Source of the DNA: Desulfobulbaceae bacterium | Lineage (GTDB): Bacteria; Desulfobacterota; Desulfobulbia; Desulfobulbales; Desulfurivibrionaceae | NCBI GenBank assembly: GCA_003517965.1 | Contig: DOZO01000007.1 | Location: 1-5,394 of the forward strand | Length of the DNA: 5,394 nucleotides | Reading direction: 5' to 3' | In this document: piece after piece, positions 4,544 through 5,394 of the stretch | Position numbering within the stretch: position 1 is the first letter of the stretch | How the letters are laid out: each line of letters begins with the position of its first letter | The notes under the pieces: model-generated | The model's database searches: none | Told to the model about the DNA's origin: nothing | The model's input: only the letters and a program-made list of their open reading frames with translations | Made by a program: the position numbers and the translations under genes

Positions 4544-5394
4544 ATGCGTAAAAGATCCCTGGTAGCGCTGTCAGTCGATTATCCCAAAACCGTGGTTTTC
4601 CTCTCGGTGCTTCTGACCATGCTCTTCATGACCCAGTTCCCGAAGATGACCATCGACACCAACCCCAAGAACATGCTCCCCGCCACTTCCGCGGTGCGGG
4701 TGGGCAATGACGGGGTGGAAAAAACCTTTGGCCTCTATGAGGATATGATTGTCCTCGGCGTAACCCACGACCGGGGAGTGATCAATCCCACAACCTTGGC
4801 TAAGCTCAAGCGGATCACCGAGGCAATCTTGCAGATTCCCGGGGTGGCGGCCCGCGATGTGGCAAGCTTCACCACCGTCGATAACGTGACCATGGAAGAT
4901 GGGGCCCTACGGGTCGCGCCGCTGATGACTGAGGTGCCGGAGCAGGAAGCGGGGCTTGCCAAATTGCGGCAGGCCCTGACGGAAAATCCTCTGTTCATCA
5001 ATCGCATGATCTCTCAGGACGGCAAGACCACGGCCATCTACATCCCGTTGGAAAAAGATGCGAACGGCAAGGAAATCGCTGATCGCATCCGAGAGATCGT
5101 AAGTGGTGAGGCAGGGGAAGAACGTTATTCCATCGCCGGTGACCCGGTGGCCCGCGACACCTTCGGCGCCGAGATGTTCAAGCTCATGGGAATGTTCGCG
5201 CCCGTGGCCGGGATGATCATGTTCGCGGTGGCCTTTTTCATGTTCCGCAGCCTCTTTCTCGCCATGGCCATCATGGCTCCGGCCATGATCATCATCATTT
5301 GCAGCATGGGGCTCATTATCGGCATGGGATATCCGGTGCACATCATGAGTTCGATGAGTCCGGTATTTCTCATGGCCATCGCCACCGACAGCAT
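4544..5394 (+). CDS. RND superfamily/MMPL-type exporter, N-terminal part (3' end outside window)
   Basis: The frame is open to the last base, giving about 283 residues. After a short basic start comes a first membrane helix (about 15-30, KTVVFLSVLLTMLFM). The sequence I-D-T-N-P-K-N-M-L-P (37-46) follows, matching the V-D-T-D-P-x-N-M-L-P signature of MMPL/HAE3-type RND proteins. A periplasmic domain of about 170 residues follows (LYEDMIVLGV, LKRITEAILQIPGV, and later YSIAGDPVARDTF). Three closely spaced hydrophobic segments then appear (MFAPVAGMIMFAVAFFMF onward), ending at MAIATDSI, which corresponds to the start of the membrane D-[SD]-x-H motif used in proton coupling. Full-length relatives are about 750-900 residues, so most of the gene is missing. 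The family exports lipids, hopanoids or other hydrophobic compounds using the proton gradient; the cargo here is unknown. It starts 14 nt after the yeeE stop, so it is very probably co-transcribed with it. Confidence 0.85.
   Translation, partial: MRKRSLVALSVDYPKTVVFLSVLLTMLFMTQFPKMTIDTNPKNMLPATSAVRVGNDGVEKTFGLYEDMIVLGVTHDRGVINPTTLAKLKRITEAILQIPGVAARDVASFTTVDNVTMEDGALRVAPLMTEVPEQEAGLAKLRQALTENPLFINRMISQDGKTTAIYIPLEKDANGKEIADRIREIVSGEAGEERYSIAGDPVARDTFGAEMFKLMGMFAPVAGMIMFAVAFFMFRSLFLAMAIMAPAMIIIICSMGLIIGMGYPVHIMSSMSPVFLMAIATDS

Noticed and set aside
5270..5289. An 8-bp inverted repeat (ATCATGGC with GCCATGAT, 4-nt loop) in the RND gene
   Set aside because: It lies in a run of Met, Ile and Ala codons where such repeats arise easily, and it has no T run or regulatory context.
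4907..5341. A His/Glu/Asp-rich open frame on the - strand, resembling a metal-binding protein
   Set aside because: The His-rich composition comes from reading ATG, ATC and GCC codons of the RND membrane helices in reverse; the + strand frame has the family signature.

Overview
This window looks like a bacterial chromosome segment of moderately high GC, with AT-rich DNA confined to one intergenic gap. All supported genes lie on the + strand and are tightly packed. The gene set (TauE/SafE exporter, DsrE-family protein, sulfide:quinone oxidoreductase, exported rhodanese, YeeE/YedE transporter, RND/MMPL exporter) suggests a sulfur-metabolising anaerobe or microaerophile. Desulfobacterota (Desulfobulbales-like) is my best guess. 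That guess rests on gene content and protein style rather than on any marker gene, so it is low confidence.

Layout: (1) positions 1-1868 hold the end of a TauE/SafE permease, a DsrE2-like sulfur-carrier protein and a three-cysteine sulfide:quinone oxidoreductase, with gaps of 40 and 13 nt, probably one transcription unit. (2) Positions 1869-2055 are an AT-rich gap with a hairpin at the sqr stop, a candidate sigma70-type promoter and an 8-bp tandem repeat. It probably separates two transcription units. (3) Positions 2056-5394 hold a small exported protein of unknown function, an exported single-domain rhodanese, a long YeeE/YedE sulfur transporter and the N-terminal part of an RND/MMPL exporter cut by the window edge. 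The last three are closely packed and probably translationally coupled.

Working model (inference): SQR on the cytoplasmic membrane oxidises sulfide to sulfane sulfur and feeds electrons to the quinone pool. The DsrE2-like protein may carry or relay persulfide, and the TauE/SafE permease may export sulfite or another sulfur oxyanion. In the second unit, the exported rhodanese would act on thiosulfate or polysulfide outside the membrane, next to a YeeE/YedE channel-like transporter with cysteines suited to relaying sulfane sulfur inward. The roles of the small exported protein and the RND exporter are open. Together the window looks like a sulfur uptake, oxidation and export island, possibly linked to sulfur oxidation or disproportionation. 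No TusA, Dsr, Sox or Hdr gene is visible here.

Structural oddities include a 28-bp perfect palindrome inside sqr, a diverged 45-bp in-frame duplication at the 3' end of the rhodanese gene, and a cluster of ATG codons at the yeeE/RND junction.
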